From contig JADKBS010000011.1 in the NCBI GenBank assembly GCA_016714985.1, positions 124,001 through 188,000 of the forward strand: a stretch of DNA of 64,000 nucleotides, read 5' to 3'. Source of the stretch: Saprospiraceae bacterium. GTDB taxonomy: Bacteria; Bacteroidota; Bacteroidia; Chitinophagales; Saprospiraceae. Position numbers and translations under genes: made by a program. Below are positions 37,001 to 45,024 of this stretch, one piece after another; position 1 is the stretch's first letter, and the number at the start of each line of letters is the position of its first letter. The notes below the pieces were generated by a model. That model was not told the DNA's origin and did not search any database. It was given only the letters and a program-made list of their open reading frames with translations.

Positions 37001-37293
37001 CCAAACCGTCCTTTGATGAAATGGCTTCCAATGCTGAACTCTAACTGGAATTGGAACAGCCGCAATTCAGGCCCGAATTTGAACCAAAGCAATTGTTCGG
37101 CCGTGCCACGGTTGAAAGTATAAAGCGTATATCGCCGCTTCAATTGGCGTTTGAACAAGCTGACCGCTTCACTGTACCGCCGATGTACCCCTGCCGGCGC
37201 CCCAAAGAACAAGGGTTGCACCTGGTATGCAGCCTGCCCGTCCAGCTTGGTTGGTTGGACGAGTACGGGAACGTTAAGGACAGTATTGGCCAT
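34018..37293 (-). CDS. ClpB/ClpC-like double AAA+ ATPase with long extra ends
   Basis: This is an about 1,091-residue AAA+ protein. An unusual N-terminal region (about 1-230) replaces the Clp N-domain. D1 has Walker A 'GPEGVGKHT' (about 260), but its Walker B reads 'DKLLVDNAVALL', lacking the DE pair. D2 is complete: 'GPTGVGKTHAAKLL', 'VVLLDEIEKAHPSIHD', 'IVMTSNLGARE', 'FRPELVNRIERM', and sensor 2 'GGRALKRQIERDL'. After D2 follow about 300 residues with a charged helical stretch ('RLEKMEREVAQFERRHERQDR') and an unrecognised domain. No M-domain or ClpP-binding loop was seen. An unfoldase or disaggregase role is inferred; the partner is unknown. The frame start at 37311 is a TTG; ATG 37293 is better. 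Confidence 0.85.
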   Translation of the reverse strand: MANTVLNVPVLVQPTKLDGQAAYQVQPLFFGAPAGVHRRYSEAVSLFKRQLKRRYTLYTFNRGTAEQLLWFKFGPELRLFQFQLEFSIGSHFIKGRFGVASFEWQGLTYACLPSFESFMFIVKHNDRGKPDLKGETERVIKELLRKSKQEEGNDFEAEKYYSDKKAFLTTVQLEVSYKEAAFNFEKLDLEGMMAAFRQQEQFDGGEEIEKVATDLCSRFPDELNRAWHQEPLVEQLHQLVFKKMDNSPLVLVGPEGVGKHTLIHEVAYRYMQGHSQHTDEFYRRHCLWHLNPNRVIAGMSIVGHWEKRLEAILQYVQKPGGRENYPDKLLVDNAVALLRIGKSAGSDLCLASVLKPFLEKRRVQLLLIATPEEWKIVQEADRGFADLFQVFRMQEPDTTTAIKIVLQNRSMMELQTGCSITVPAITQLFAIQRNYLKNKALPGSVMRLLTELATKYSRTTIDAAQVREEFKSFSGMQEQIFEEQTPIEKDELRQILAQELVGQPQAVEALSGAIHLVKARLTDRNRPLASFLFIGPTGVGKTHAAKLLSKTILGSDTKLMRFDMNEYIDAGALYRLIGDFQNPEGQLTGKVRYQPFGVVLLDEIEKAHPSIHDLLLQVLDDARLTDSLGRTVDFSNTIIVMTSNLGAREAASQIGFAAENRDEAAVYRKAVEQAFRPELVNRIERMVVFNPLTFNEIQKIAQLQIRELLQRDGFVRRTTIVNVSEQALDWVARRGFDARMGGRALKRQIERDLTLLSAEQLIKTTSDTPVILDILLENERLTPFITPIKFVSPLDKDWLPEIPDEQHALRFFNKLLQRLEKMEREVAQFERRHERQDRLYNVAGQDADWKHYDFKNKVATLKESLQFKALRLRERRAILTPVLPYRLKRVYLNYFEVGQDKARREALRDKHFQEEGIKTLREEYRHLSPQFNSFQTDYLVSYFDLTFLEAMLEGFLVQKTDKLTIKLESCVTHAGASEIEFLVNQYSHLLHSMDVSHSIAPNLRSLDAEEHSLAKLMQGEAGLHLFYTAGGTPVPIRVSLFKNGEPVAAPPLVIRIYDGKDTQADLRTGYTNAFTMTADEMKLLIFGGIKV

Positions 37294-37691
37294 ATCATGG
37301 AGAATACGCAACTAATTAGAAGGGTGTGGGAGGAGAGAGAAAAAATTTCATTTTTTCTCTCTCCTCCATTTTGGGTTGTTTTTTGGAGGAAAATTGAAAA
37401 TTTTTTCCTAAAAATCACCTCCTGCTAAGCAGTTACGAGCATGCGAGAAATTGAGGGTCGAAGTCAAATCGTCAAATCCTCAAAAGGACGGGCAAAGAAA
37501 TGAAATTGCATTGGGAATTGGGCAAGTTCATAGCGTATGAAAAAATGATTTTTCACCATTTTGCAAATATTCGAGGCAAGTTTATCACCAATGGCCTTAA
37601 ATTCGCCCGTTCAGAAGCCAACCGCCGGTCCTTATATGCCAGTCCCGGAGAATCGAGACAAGACCTGTAAACTGCTTAACAGCCAATTTCA
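37294..37691. other. Divergent intergenic region with element copy 2
   Basis: The region contains the nested-palindrome element directly upstream of the AAA+ gene and about 255 bp of AT-rich sequence before the S24 gene. A small AAAATGAtttttcacCATTTT fold lies near 37544-37564. Because the element starts only about 16 bp before the AAA+ ATG, its folded RNA or DNA could affect that gene's expression. Confidence 0.5.
37309..37436. mobile_element. Nested-palindrome element, copy 2
   Basis: Same organisation as copy 1: left end AACTAATTAGAAGGGTGTGG, hairpin GGAGAGAGAAAAAATTTC / TTTTTTCTCTCTCC, second hairpin around GTTGTTTTTTGGAGG / CCTAAAAATCACC, and right end CCTGCTAAGCAGTTAC (37421-37436). 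Flanks gagaatacg (37300-37308) and gagcatgcg (37437-37445) agree at seven of nine bases, consistent with a decayed target duplication. Confidence 0.75.
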
Positions 37692-38522
37692 ATGAACAGT
37701 ATTATTACCGACCGTTTCATCAATTGCCACAACAAACTGCGGGAAGATGGCAAGGTGCGCTCCAGCCGCATGTTTGCCCTCACGCTCGAATACCTGCCCC
37801 AAAGCCTAAGTGAGATACTTAAAGGCCGCCGTGACGTGACCATTGAGTTGCTTCGCAAAGCAGTTGAAGAATACAATATCAACCCTGTTTACCTTTTCAC
37901 AGGTGAGGGTACGATGTTCATGACAGGCGAGGAAAACAAGAGTTTCCGCACCCTCACGGTTGTCACTGACCGGGACAATGAGGAGCGTATCGTGCATGTG
38001 CCCGTGCCTGCCCAGGCAGGTTATGCAGGTGAACAACTCGACCCAATTTTCATGGAAGAGTTGCCTACCTATACCTTACCCGACTACAAATACAAAACAG
38101 GTACCCACCGCTCTTTCGATGTCAGCGGCGACAGCATGGAACCCACACTTTTTGAGGGAGACAAAGTGATTTGCAGCTTTTTGGAGCCAAGCTATTGGGA
38201 AACGAGCCTGAAAGACAACTACGTTTATGTCATCGTCACCCGCGGCGATGTGATAGTGAAGCGGCTGTACAACCGAATCCGAACAGGGCGTTGCCTGGAA
38301 CTTCATTCCGACAATGACTTCTACCAACCCTTCAATGTGCCCATCGGCGACGTACGGGAGATCTGGTACGTGCGGGCGAAAATCAGCCCATTTCTTCCAG
38401 CCCCCGCCAATATCCAGAACAAGTTGCGCGTTGAGGTGCACGAACTCACGAACCTGATTCAACAACAAAGTAAGTTGATAGAGAATTTGTACGATACTAT
38501 CGAAAAATTGGCCAAGAAGTGA
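37692..38522 (+). CDS. S24 peptidase / LexA-like repressor
   Basis: This 276-residue protein has an N-terminal HTH (about residues 10-60, 'MFALTLEYLPQSLSEILKGRR'), a hinge, and a C-terminal S24 serine-lysine autoprotease domain with catalytic Ser in 'VSGDSMEPTLFEGD' (about 150) and Lys in 'TRGDVIVKRLYNRI'. A possible Ala-Gly self-cleavage site lies in 'VPAQAGYAGEQ' (about 105). A coiled-coil tail ('LTNLIQQQSKLIENLYDTIEKL') is unusual for LexA. Such proteins control phage or stress genes. No phage genes are near, so it is probably a stand-alone host regulator. It is divergent from the AAA+ gene. Confidence 0.88.
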   Translation: MNSIITDRFINCHNKLREDGKVRSSRMFALTLEYLPQSLSEILKGRRDVTIELLRKAVEEYNINPVYLFTGEGTMFMTGEENKSFRTLTVVTDRDNEERIVHVPVPAQAGYAGEQLDPIFMEELPTYTLPDYKYKTGTHRSFDVSGDSMEPTLFEGDKVICSFLEPSYWETSLKDNYVYVIVTRGDVIVKRLYNRIRTGRCLELHSDNDFYQPFNVPIGDVREIWYVRAKISPFLPAPANIQNKLRVEVHELTNLIQQQSKLIENLYDTIEKLAKK

Positions 38523-38720
38523 GCCGTGAATGGAGTTTCGTGGTTATACTTATGGCGGTTAGCCGTTCGCCACTGGCAAACAGCAATTTCAAATGGACAA
38601 AACCCGGCGTTCCAAAGTATTGTTTAGTATGGATCAGGCTGTGGGTTGCGTGTGCGAGCTGTGCGTTTCGAGTAGCTATTCACCAATTACTGTTGTTCAC
38701 GAATCATAAATCTGTAAATT

Positions 38721-38939
38721 ATGAAAAACAAGCGAATCTTAGGCACAGTCAAATACCTAAACCTCGGCACAGGCTTCTGGGGCATCGTTGATGAAAAAGG
38801 CAATGAATGGCGCCCCATCAATATGCCGGAACAACTCAAAAAAGAAGGTAAACAAGTGACCATCACCGCCCATGAGGTGGACGAAATGTCCGTTTTCATG
38901 TGGGGTACGCCGGTGGAAATTGTGCGGTTTCAAACTTAA
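38721..38939 (+). CDS. Small conserved hypothetical protein (possible OB/SH3-like fold)
   Basis: This 72-residue soluble protein begins MKNKRILGTVKYLNLGTGFWGIVDEKG in two short stretches of beta-like sequence and looks like a compact five-strand barrel ('GTVKYLNLG', 'GFWGIVDE', 'QVTITAHEV', 'GTPVEIVRF'). The Gly-rich first turn is reminiscent of cold-shock-like folds, but RNP motifs are missing. The role is unknown. It lies 200 bp after the S24 gene with an A-rich start region. Confidence 0.75.
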   Translation: MKNKRILGTVKYLNLGTGFWGIVDEKGNEWRPINMPEQLKKEGKQVTITAHEVDEMSVFMWGTPVEIVRFQT

Positions 38940-38944
38940 TTATT

Positions 38945-39026
38945 GAGGTTTAGTTAGGTTTAGAGGGTTTAGTTAGCAAGGATGTTAACCCTTAACCCGC
39001 TAAACCCCTAAGCCTTCTAACATCTA
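38945..39026. repeat. GGTTTAG heptamer inverted repeat
   Basis: GGTTTAGTTAGGTTTAGAGG words (38947-38973) are followed by CTTAACCCGCTAAACCCCTAA (38990-39010), which pairs with them. The period is about seven bases. It fills almost the whole gap between the mini-gene and the SDR gene. Confidence 0.75.
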
Positions 39027-39035
39027 TACCTCACC

Positions 39036-39668
39036 ATGAAAATCACTATTTTCGGCGCAACTGGCATGACCGGGAAGCGCTGCATTGACGAAGCATTGGC
39101 GCATGGCCATCACGTCAGGGCTTTTGGCCGCAATGTATTTGAAGCGCTCAGCACCGAGCGGGAGCGGCTCGAACTGTTTAAGGGTGGTGTGCTCAGCAAA
39201 GGTGACGTGGAAGATGCCTTGAAAGGTGCCGATGCCGTCATCTCCTGCCTTGGTGGCGGCATTGACGGCACCGACCGCACCCGCTCATTGGGCATGAAGA
39301 ACATCGTGGAAGCCATGATCAAAAAGGGGCCGAAGCGCATTCTTGCCATCGGGAGCACAGGCGTACTGCAAGCCGACGAAACCACACTCAAATACGAAAA
39401 ACCAGGCTATCCTTCTGCCTACAAGGCAGTGGCCATCGAGCACTTCGAAGCTTGGCAGTACCTCGAAAACTCCCCCCTGGATTGGACGTTCCTTTGTCCA
39501 CCCGAAATCAAGGACACACCTCCAACGGGTGAATACAACCTCGAAAAAGACTACGCACCTGATGGTCCCATGTGGGTAAATGCAGGCGACCTTGCCCATT
39601 TCATCATGCATGAACTTAAAGCCAATGAGTGGGTGAAGTGCAGGGTGGGGATTGCAGCTAAAGTTTGA
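39036..39668 (+). CDS. NAD(P)-binding atypical SDR (NmrA-like)
   Basis: This 210-residue Rossmann protein of the atypical SDR group has nucleotide loop 'IFGATGMTGKRCIDEALAHG' at residue 4, 'VISCLGGG' around residue 68, and 'YKAVAIEHFEAWQYLENSPLDWT' near residue 130. The family includes flavin and biliverdin reductases and NmrA-type regulators; the substrate cannot be assigned. The stop at 39668 overlaps the longest form of the next gene by four bases, suggesting coupling with the UbiB kinase. Confidence 0.88.
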   Translation: MKITIFGATGMTGKRCIDEALAHGHHVRAFGRNVFEALSTERERLELFKGGVLSKGDVEDALKGADAVISCLGGGIDGTDRTRSLGMKNIVEAMIKKGPKRILAIGSTGVLQADETTLKYEKPGYPSAYKAVAIEHFEAWQYLENSPLDWTFLCPPEIKDTPPTGEYNLEKDYAPDGPMWVNAGDLAHFIMHELKANEWVKCRVGIAAKV

Positions 39669-39697
39669 GGTTTCAGCCCCCCAAAAACCTCTACTCA

Positions 39698-41389
39698 ATG
39701 CAACAATCGAATACCACCGCAGCCCCACTCCTGAAACCCAGCCAGCGATTTAGGCGAGCCTACCGGACCGCCTTCACCGTTATTTTCAGCTACCTGTGGC
39801 TGTCCTTCCTCAAGCGTTTTTTATCGAAGAAAAAATATGAGTCCCGCCTCATGGCCCTGCATGTGCGCAATGCGGAACGGGTGAAAACGGCCATTTTGGA
39901 GCTAAAGGGCCTATTCATCAAAATCGGCCAACTGCTATCGGTGCTGGGCAATTACCTGCCTGAGCAATTCCAAAAGCCACTGGAAAGCTTGCAGGACCAG
40001 ATACCTGCCAGGCCAATGGCCGAAGTGAGGGAGCGGCTATTGAAGGAGTTGGGAAAAGGCCCGGAGCAGCTTTTTGCCAGTTTCGAGGAACTGCCACTGG
40101 CATCCGCCAGCATCGGCCAAGCGCACAAGGCCCAGCTGCACGATGGAACAATTGTAGTGGTGAAAGTCCAACACGCCAATATCGAGGAGACAGCAAGGGT
40201 TGACCTCGAAATCATGCGGCAATTGGTCAAAATCCACAATTGGTTCTACGACATCAAGGGATTCGATTACGTCTATTCGCAGGTGCGGCAGATGATTGAG
40301 GAAGAACTTGATTTTGCACAGGAAGCCATCTCCATGCAGCGTATCGGGGAGAATTTGCGCAGCGAAAAGCAAATCGAAATACCCAAGACCCACCCCGAAT
40401 ACTCCACGGGCAGGGTGCTGACAACCACCTGGCACGATGGCGTAAAAATCGCCGATTTGAAGCAACTCGATGCTTGGGGCCTCGACCGTCGGGAACTCGC
40501 CAGCCGGCTGCTGCGGGCATACTGCCACATGCTCTTCAAAAATGGCTACTACCACGCAGACCCGCATCCCGGGAATATTTTGGTGAAAAAAGATGGCACC
40601 ATCGTCCTGCTCGATTTTGGGGCTGTGGCGGGACTGTCCGAAAATTTCAGGAAGGGAATCCCCAAGCTCATTGAGGCAGCGGTGAAGAACGATGCCGATG
40701 CCATGATTGAAGCCGCCCGACAGCTGGGCTTTATCGCCAAGGGGCAAGAGGCTGGCGAAATGGCCGAAAAGATGATTGATGCGCTCCGCAACTTCCTGCA
40801 AAACGAAGTGCAGATGGACGGCCTCAACCTCAAGGAAATCAAGGTGAACCCCTTGAACAACAGCCTCACCGACCTCATCGACGAAGTGGGCTTGAGTGGT
40901 ATAGCAGGCACGGTGCAAGTACCCAAGGAATGGGTGCTGTTGAACCGAACCATCACGCTGTTGCTGGGTATTTGTACCACACTTGACTCCTCGCTGAACC
41001 CCCTTGATGTGGTCCGCCCCTACGCCCGTGATTTTGTCTTGGGAGAAAAAGAAAGCCTCGCCACCGTGGTGAAGGGCATCCTGAAACGCACCGTGACTAC
41101 AACCTTGGGCTTGCCAGATGAACTGCACCGGGTGCTGCTCAAAATCGAAAAAGGGAAACTTGAAACAAGGACGCCCGACATCCGAGAAGGGGCCAAGCTG
41201 CTCTACCAGTCCGGCCAACAGTTTGTGCTGACCATCCTCACCATCGCCGCTGCCTATTTTGGCTGGCTGTTTTATGAAAAGGGCGAGGTTGTGGGGGTGA
41301 AATGGGGGTTTGGGTTGGCAGGTTTATTCTTGATATTGCTTTTCAGGTCGTTGCGCCGGGGGAGTAAGATTCGACAGAAATTGGAATAA
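39698..41389 (+). CDS. ABC1/UbiB-family atypical kinase
   Basis: This is an about 563-residue membrane protein of the UbiB/AarF/COQ8 family, linked to quinone biosynthesis and lipid homeostasis. The KxGQ motif is 'FIKIGQLLSVLG', the A-rich loop is 'ASASIGQAHKAQLHDG', the nucleotide-binding Lys is in 'VVVKVQHANI', and the catalytic/Mg segment is 'HADPHPGNILVKKDGTIVLLDFGAV'. Two hydrophobic helices close the protein. Met 39698 ('MQQSNTTAAPLL') is favoured over 39665, which overlaps the preceding SDR gene. The stop TAA is part of a TAAGCGCTTA palindrome shared with the convergent gene. Confidence 0.93.
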   Translation: MQQSNTTAAPLLKPSQRFRRAYRTAFTVIFSYLWLSFLKRFLSKKKYESRLMALHVRNAERVKTAILELKGLFIKIGQLLSVLGNYLPEQFQKPLESLQDQIPARPMAEVRERLLKELGKGPEQLFASFEELPLASASIGQAHKAQLHDGTIVVVKVQHANIEETARVDLEIMRQLVKIHNWFYDIKGFDYVYSQVRQMIEEELDFAQEAISMQRIGENLRSEKQIEIPKTHPEYSTGRVLTTTWHDGVKIADLKQLDAWGLDRRELASRLLRAYCHMLFKNGYYHADPHPGNILVKKDGTIVLLDFGAVAGLSENFRKGIPKLIEAAVKNDADAMIEAARQLGFIAKGQEAGEMAEKMIDALRNFLQNEVQMDGLNLKEIKVNPLNNSLTDLIDEVGLSGIAGTVQVPKEWVLLNRTITLLLGICTTLDSSLNPLDVVRPYARDFVLGEKESLATVVKGILKRTVTTTLGLPDELHRVLLKIEKGKLETRTPDIREGAKLLYQSGQQFVLTILTIAAAYFGWLFYEKGEVVGVKWGFGLAGLFLILLFRSLRRGSKIRQKLE

Positions 41390-41396
41390 GCGCTTA
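41387..41396. other. TAAGCGCTTA palindrome formed by two convergent stop codons
   Basis: The UbiB stop TAA (41387-41389) and the TlpA-like stop TTA (41394-41396, minus) form a perfect 10-bp palindrome with a GCGC centre. It equals the two fused tips of the TAAGCGC elements at 15792 and 60080. There is no room for any other terminator between the genes. Confidence 0.6.
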
Positions 41397-42812
41397 TTTC
41401 AAAAACCTCTCCAGCATCGCATCCAACTGCCACTCCGCCGACTCGCCGTTCCTTTTCCAGCGGATGTTCCAGTTCTCATCCAGCATGATAAGCCTTGGGT
41501 AACCCTTTACACCGTAAACGGGCACGAGGTTGGCCTTTCGCTCGGGGTCTGCCAAGAACAGCCATTCCTTCGGGAAGGTCTGGGTGTCGAGATAGTCCCA
41601 GCACTGTTGGGTGTCCTCGCCATGTTTCAGGCAGATAGGGACCACCTGTAATCCTTTGTCTTTGTACTTTTCGTAGAGCTTGGCCACGATGGGCAGTTCC
41701 AGTTTGCAATGTCCGCAATCGGGCATGTAAAAAATGAGCATCGTAAGTTTTGACTTGATGCCCTTCAGGCTGATTGGGTTGTTGTTCCTATCCATCACCG
41801 TAGCTGGAGGAGCTTGCTTGCCTTCGAACAGGCGCTCCAAGGTATTGGCATTGCTCACTGCCGTTTTTACCTCATTTGGCTCCGCCCATGTTGCTTTGCC
41901 AGTGCTCAGGTAATTCCTTACAAAATACACATAGACCTCATCGAGCTGGAATTGGCTCATCTTGGCCAGCGAATTGATGACGTATTTTTGGTAATAGTTG
42001 TAGCCATCGGCAAAGGGTTCCAGTTTTTTGAACACCAGTTCGATGGCGGCCCGGGTGGAATCAGGGACTGGTGGTGGCAGGCCCAGCCAGAAGAAGTCGG
42101 CACGGTCGAGCCACTGCGGGTGGCTAAGGAAATCGGGCGTGGCAAGGCTCATTTTATCGAAATAATGCGCTTGCTGATAGGCCCACCGAGCCTCCGCTTC
42201 TTGTTTCCAATCAGTAAAAGGCTTTGCACTGGCCGGGGGCAGTGGCAACAAGATTTGGCCAACCAAATGAGTGGTCAGGCCCAGCTTTGCGCCAGCAATA
42301 AAATCATCCTGAAACTTCCTAAAATCTTCTTCCGCCTTTACCCGCTGCCACCAGGTCGCTTCATCTTGAATATAGCGCCACCGGGCAATGGCTTCGTCGA
42401 GCGCTGCATCGGCCAAGTTGAATTGGCGCAGATAACGGTATAGTTGGTCGTTCTCTGGGGAGCCAATCAGCATGGGGCTTTCATAAGGAGCGGTGTAATT
42501 GGTCGTAAGGCTGAACTTCCGCTCGCCGTCCACCAGCCAAACTTGAAAGGATTGCAGCGCTGCATTGGCCGCCCTTTTGTAAAGGATGGCGTACATGCCC
42601 TGAGCCAAGGGCTTCTCGGTTTTGAGCAGGAAGGAGCCGTCTGCCTGTTTCAAGGCAAAAAAATCGGGGACGACCCGCTTGCCGTAAGTGGTGCCAAACC
42701 AGAGGGTATCGTAGGTATATTGTTCCAAACGAACCAAGATTTCACAACCCGCTTGGGCGTTTGTGCCAATAGCTAACGACAGCAAAAAAAACAGGGTAAG
42801 GATGAATTTCAT
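41394..42812 (-). CDS. TlpA-like thioredoxin-fold protein with DUF5106-like part
   Basis: This 472-residue exported protein has a signal peptide 'FILTLFFLLSLAIGTNAQAG', an all-helical middle part of the kind seen in DUF4369/5106 proteins (about 150-330), and a C-terminal thioredoxin fold with the redox motif 'PDCGHCK' (about 375) and cis-Pro in 'VKGYPRLIML'. It probably reduces or relays disulfides in the periplasm. Met 42812 is selected over 42845 because it starts the signal peptide. Confidence 0.88.
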   Translation of the reverse strand: MKFILTLFFLLSLAIGTNAQAGCEILVRLEQYTYDTLWFGTTYGKRVVPDFFALKQADGSFLLKTEKPLAQGMYAILYKRAANAALQSFQVWLVDGERKFSLTTNYTAPYESPMLIGSPENDQLYRYLRQFNLADAALDEAIARWRYIQDEATWWQRVKAEEDFRKFQDDFIAGAKLGLTTHLVGQILLPLPPASAKPFTDWKQEAEARWAYQQAHYFDKMSLATPDFLSHPQWLDRADFFWLGLPPPVPDSTRAAIELVFKKLEPFADGYNYYQKYVINSLAKMSQFQLDEVYVYFVRNYLSTGKATWAEPNEVKTAVSNANTLERLFEGKQAPPATVMDRNNNPISLKGIKSKLTMLIFYMPDCGHCKLELPIVAKLYEKYKDKGLQVVPICLKHGEDTQQCWDYLDTQTFPKEWLFLADPERKANLVPVYGVKGYPRLIMLDENWNIRWKRNGESAEWQLDAMLERFLK

Positions 42813-42915
42813 TGGAAGATTTGTACGGTAATGGGAGTTGCACATTTCGCCACAAAATTATGCCGCTTCGCAATAGGTGGTACAAACTGCTTTGTTAACC
42901 ATTCGCAAATTGCCA

Positions 42916-42945
42916 GAACGGCTGACGGCTGACGGTTGACGGCCA
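42916..42945. repeat. GGCTGAC heptamer array
   Basis: Three to four copies of GGCTGAC/GGTTGAC occur in tandem between the TlpA-like gene and the T9SS type B gene. No inverted partner is obvious nearby. The remaining spacer up to 43075 is AT-rich with no feature I can support. Confidence 0.65.
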
Positions 42946-43075
42946 ATAGCCTACGGCGCAAGACCCAATAGCGTGCAGCATAAAAAAACATTTAAGTATG
43001 CGCTCCGACAACTGGAATGATTACCTTTGACATAAGTCAACCATTTCCGTCAATTCATGTTGATAACACTCGCTA

Positions 43076-44707
43076 ATGAAGCTCATTTCCTACATATTGC
43101 CGTTCTTGTTGGGTAAAATGTTCCTCTTATCCGATGAATCTTCCTTGCCCTTCAGCCTGCCTATAGAGATTTGTGACAATGGCATAGACGACGACAACGA
43201 TGGGTTGATTGACCTGAACGACCTGGACGATTGCAAATGCGAGTTGGCCATTCCGGCATCACTCATCCCCAACCCTTCGTTTGAAGAATACATCTGTTGC
43301 CCACAAGACCGCTCCCAACTATACTGCGCCGAAACGTGGATTCAAGCCTCGGAGCCAACTACCGACTATTTGCATACTTGCGGCTGGATGGGTTGGCCCG
43401 ACCTCCCACCTCCTACGCCATTCCCCGATGGTAACGGCTGTATCGGCTTCCGCAATGGGCGGGTCGGCAACGCAGGAGGCCCTGGCCCGCAAGAGGACAA
43501 CCTCAATTGGAAGGAATACGCAGGGGCTTGCCTCATCTCACCTTTGAGGGCAGGAACTACGTATCGGTTTGAATTTTGGATCGGTTTCACACAAGCATTT
43601 AATTCTCCGGCAACCAACATCGCTTTTTTTGGAACAACAGATTGCGCAAATCTCCCTTTTGGTGTAGGCAACAACTCATTTGGATGCCCTACGAATGGAC
43701 CAGGTTGGGTTGAACTCGGTTCTGTCCATATTGAAGGGGCATTTCAATGGAAATTAAAGGAAATCACTGTGACACCAGTGGAGGACATCTACGCCATTGC
43801 CATTGGCCCAAACTGCACGGAAGGCCAACTTTTCACTAATACGTATTATTTTTTTGACAATCTGGTACTTGCTGACGCAAAGCAGTTCGACTTCAAGATC
43901 AGTGCGGCAGGCAATCCATGCAGCAACGATTTTTCACTCAGCCTACCCTACGCTGATACGCTGAGCTACCAATGGTACAAAAATGGGATTGCCCTGGTCG
44001 GAGAAACTGGGGCTACACTTGCCCAAGTGGAGGAAACCAATGCAGATTACCAAGTTAGGGTTATCGGACCAAACAGTTGTCGGGTCACACCGGCTTACAA
44101 GCATAAGATTCCTTTTTTTGTGACAAGTTTGGACAGTTTTGTTTGTGAGGATGAAACCGTTTTCTTTAACAACACGACCTTGGCCGAGTCTGGGGATTAC
44201 GTGGACACCTTACAATCTTATAATGGATGTGACAGCATCGTTTTTCTAAGGCTCCAGAAGCCGTCGGACTCAAAGGACACCGTGTTCGTCAAGATTTTTG
44301 AAGAAGAAAAATACAAGTTCGGCAATGCGACCTACGACAAGCCCGGCGAGTACGACGCCGTATTTACGGCCCAAAATGGCTGCGACAGCTTGGTGCACCT
44401 CTTCCTAGATTTTTATAAGGTATTCATTCCCAACGCATTGTCGCCCAACGGTGACGGCATCAACGACGTATTCACTGTTTATACAGGTACCGATGTGAAG
44501 GAAATAAAAAGCATGGAAATCTTTGACAGATGGGGCGATAAAGTTTTCAGCAGGTACAACCTACCCCCAAATGATTTCGACAAAGGATGGGATGGAAATT
44601 ACCGGGGCAAACCAGGTTCAAATGGCGTTTATACCTGGCTGGTGACGCTTTTACTTACGGATGGACGCCAACACACCATAGCCGGTTCTGTAACCATTTT
44701 GCGTTAA
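43076..44707 (+). CDS. T9SS type B cargo protein (gliding-motility-associated C-terminus)
   Basis: This 543-residue secreted protein starts with a signal-like helix followed by 'EICDNGIDDDNDGLIDLNDLDDC', a thrombospondin-3-like Ca-binding loop broken here as ICDNGIDDDNDG and LIDLNDLDDC. A jelly-roll-like carbohydrate-binding domain follows (about 65-270), then PKD-like and Cys-containing modules. The protein ends in a CHU_C/gliding-motility-associated sorting domain ('FIPNALSPNGDGINDVFTV', 'EIFDRWGDKVF', 'GSVTILR'). It is exported by T9SS and anchored or released at the surface. The ligand is unknown. Confidence 0.9.
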   Translation: MKLISYILPFLLGKMFLLSDESSLPFSLPIEICDNGIDDDNDGLIDLNDLDDCKCELAIPASLIPNPSFEEYICCPQDRSQLYCAETWIQASEPTTDYLHTCGWMGWPDLPPPTPFPDGNGCIGFRNGRVGNAGGPGPQEDNLNWKEYAGACLISPLRAGTTYRFEFWIGFTQAFNSPATNIAFFGTTDCANLPFGVGNNSFGCPTNGPGWVELGSVHIEGAFQWKLKEITVTPVEDIYAIAIGPNCTEGQLFTNTYYFFDNLVLADAKQFDFKISAAGNPCSNDFSLSLPYADTLSYQWYKNGIALVGETGATLAQVEETNADYQVRVIGPNSCRVTPAYKHKIPFFVTSLDSFVCEDETVFFNNTTLAESGDYVDTLQSYNGCDSIVFLRLQKPSDSKDTVFVKIFEEEKYKFGNATYDKPGEYDAVFTAQNGCDSLVHLFLDFYKVFIPNALSPNGDGINDVFTVYTGTDVKEIKSMEIFDRWGDKVFSRYNLPPNDFDKGWDGNYRGKPGSNGVYTWLVTLLLTDGRQHTIAGSVTILR

Positions 44708-44776
44708 AGCTACCCTAACATCATTGTGAGTGATTTTATCCCATTACTTATAGATAAAAATTAAATTCGTAAGAAA

Positions 44777-44808
44777 TTGCTGTTGATTGATTTTTATCCA
44801 TATCTTTG
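44777..44808 (+). promoter_or_regulatory. Promoter of the RRM gene
   Basis: A TTG at 44777-44779 and TATCTTTG at 44801-44808, with 21 bp between them, fit the Bacteroidota sigma-ABfr promoter (TTTG, 19-21 bp, TAnnTTTG). Transcription should start near 44815. Confidence 0.7.
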
Positions 44809-44814
44809 TCCCGT

Positions 44815-45024
44815 TCTTTGAGAAATTCTCTGCAAGCAAGAGACATTTATCCGGCAAGGGTCTCTGTCAGTAGTCCGGCAAGTAAGTTTTCGCAAGTTCG
44901 TTCGTCTAACTCCGCAACCTGCCTTCCGTCCGCTATCTGCCTTTCTTTCCCAATTTTGTTCGTCCCTAAATTTTTACTGCTTCAGAAGTTCTCTGTTTTT
45001 CATTCATTTTAATCATTTTTTGCA
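44815..45024 (+). other. Long 5' leader of the RRM gene
   Basis: From the predicted start to the ATG there are about 210 untranslated bases, rich in pyrimidines. An AGAGAC (44840-44845) / GTCTCT (44862-44867) stem and two CCGGCAAG words at about 44852 and 44875 suggest structure. Cold-inducible RNA-binding genes often carry long structured leaders; a regulatory role here is inferred, not shown. Confidence 0.5.

Noticed and set aside
40037..41218. 393-codon minus frame opposite the UbiB gene
   Set aside because: Antisense shadow of a clear UbiB kinase; composition rich in His/Gln/Gly without motifs.
44806..45012. 68-codon open frame in the RRM leader
   Set aside because: Low-complexity Ser/Phe composition and position between a good promoter and the RRM start suggest untranslated leader.
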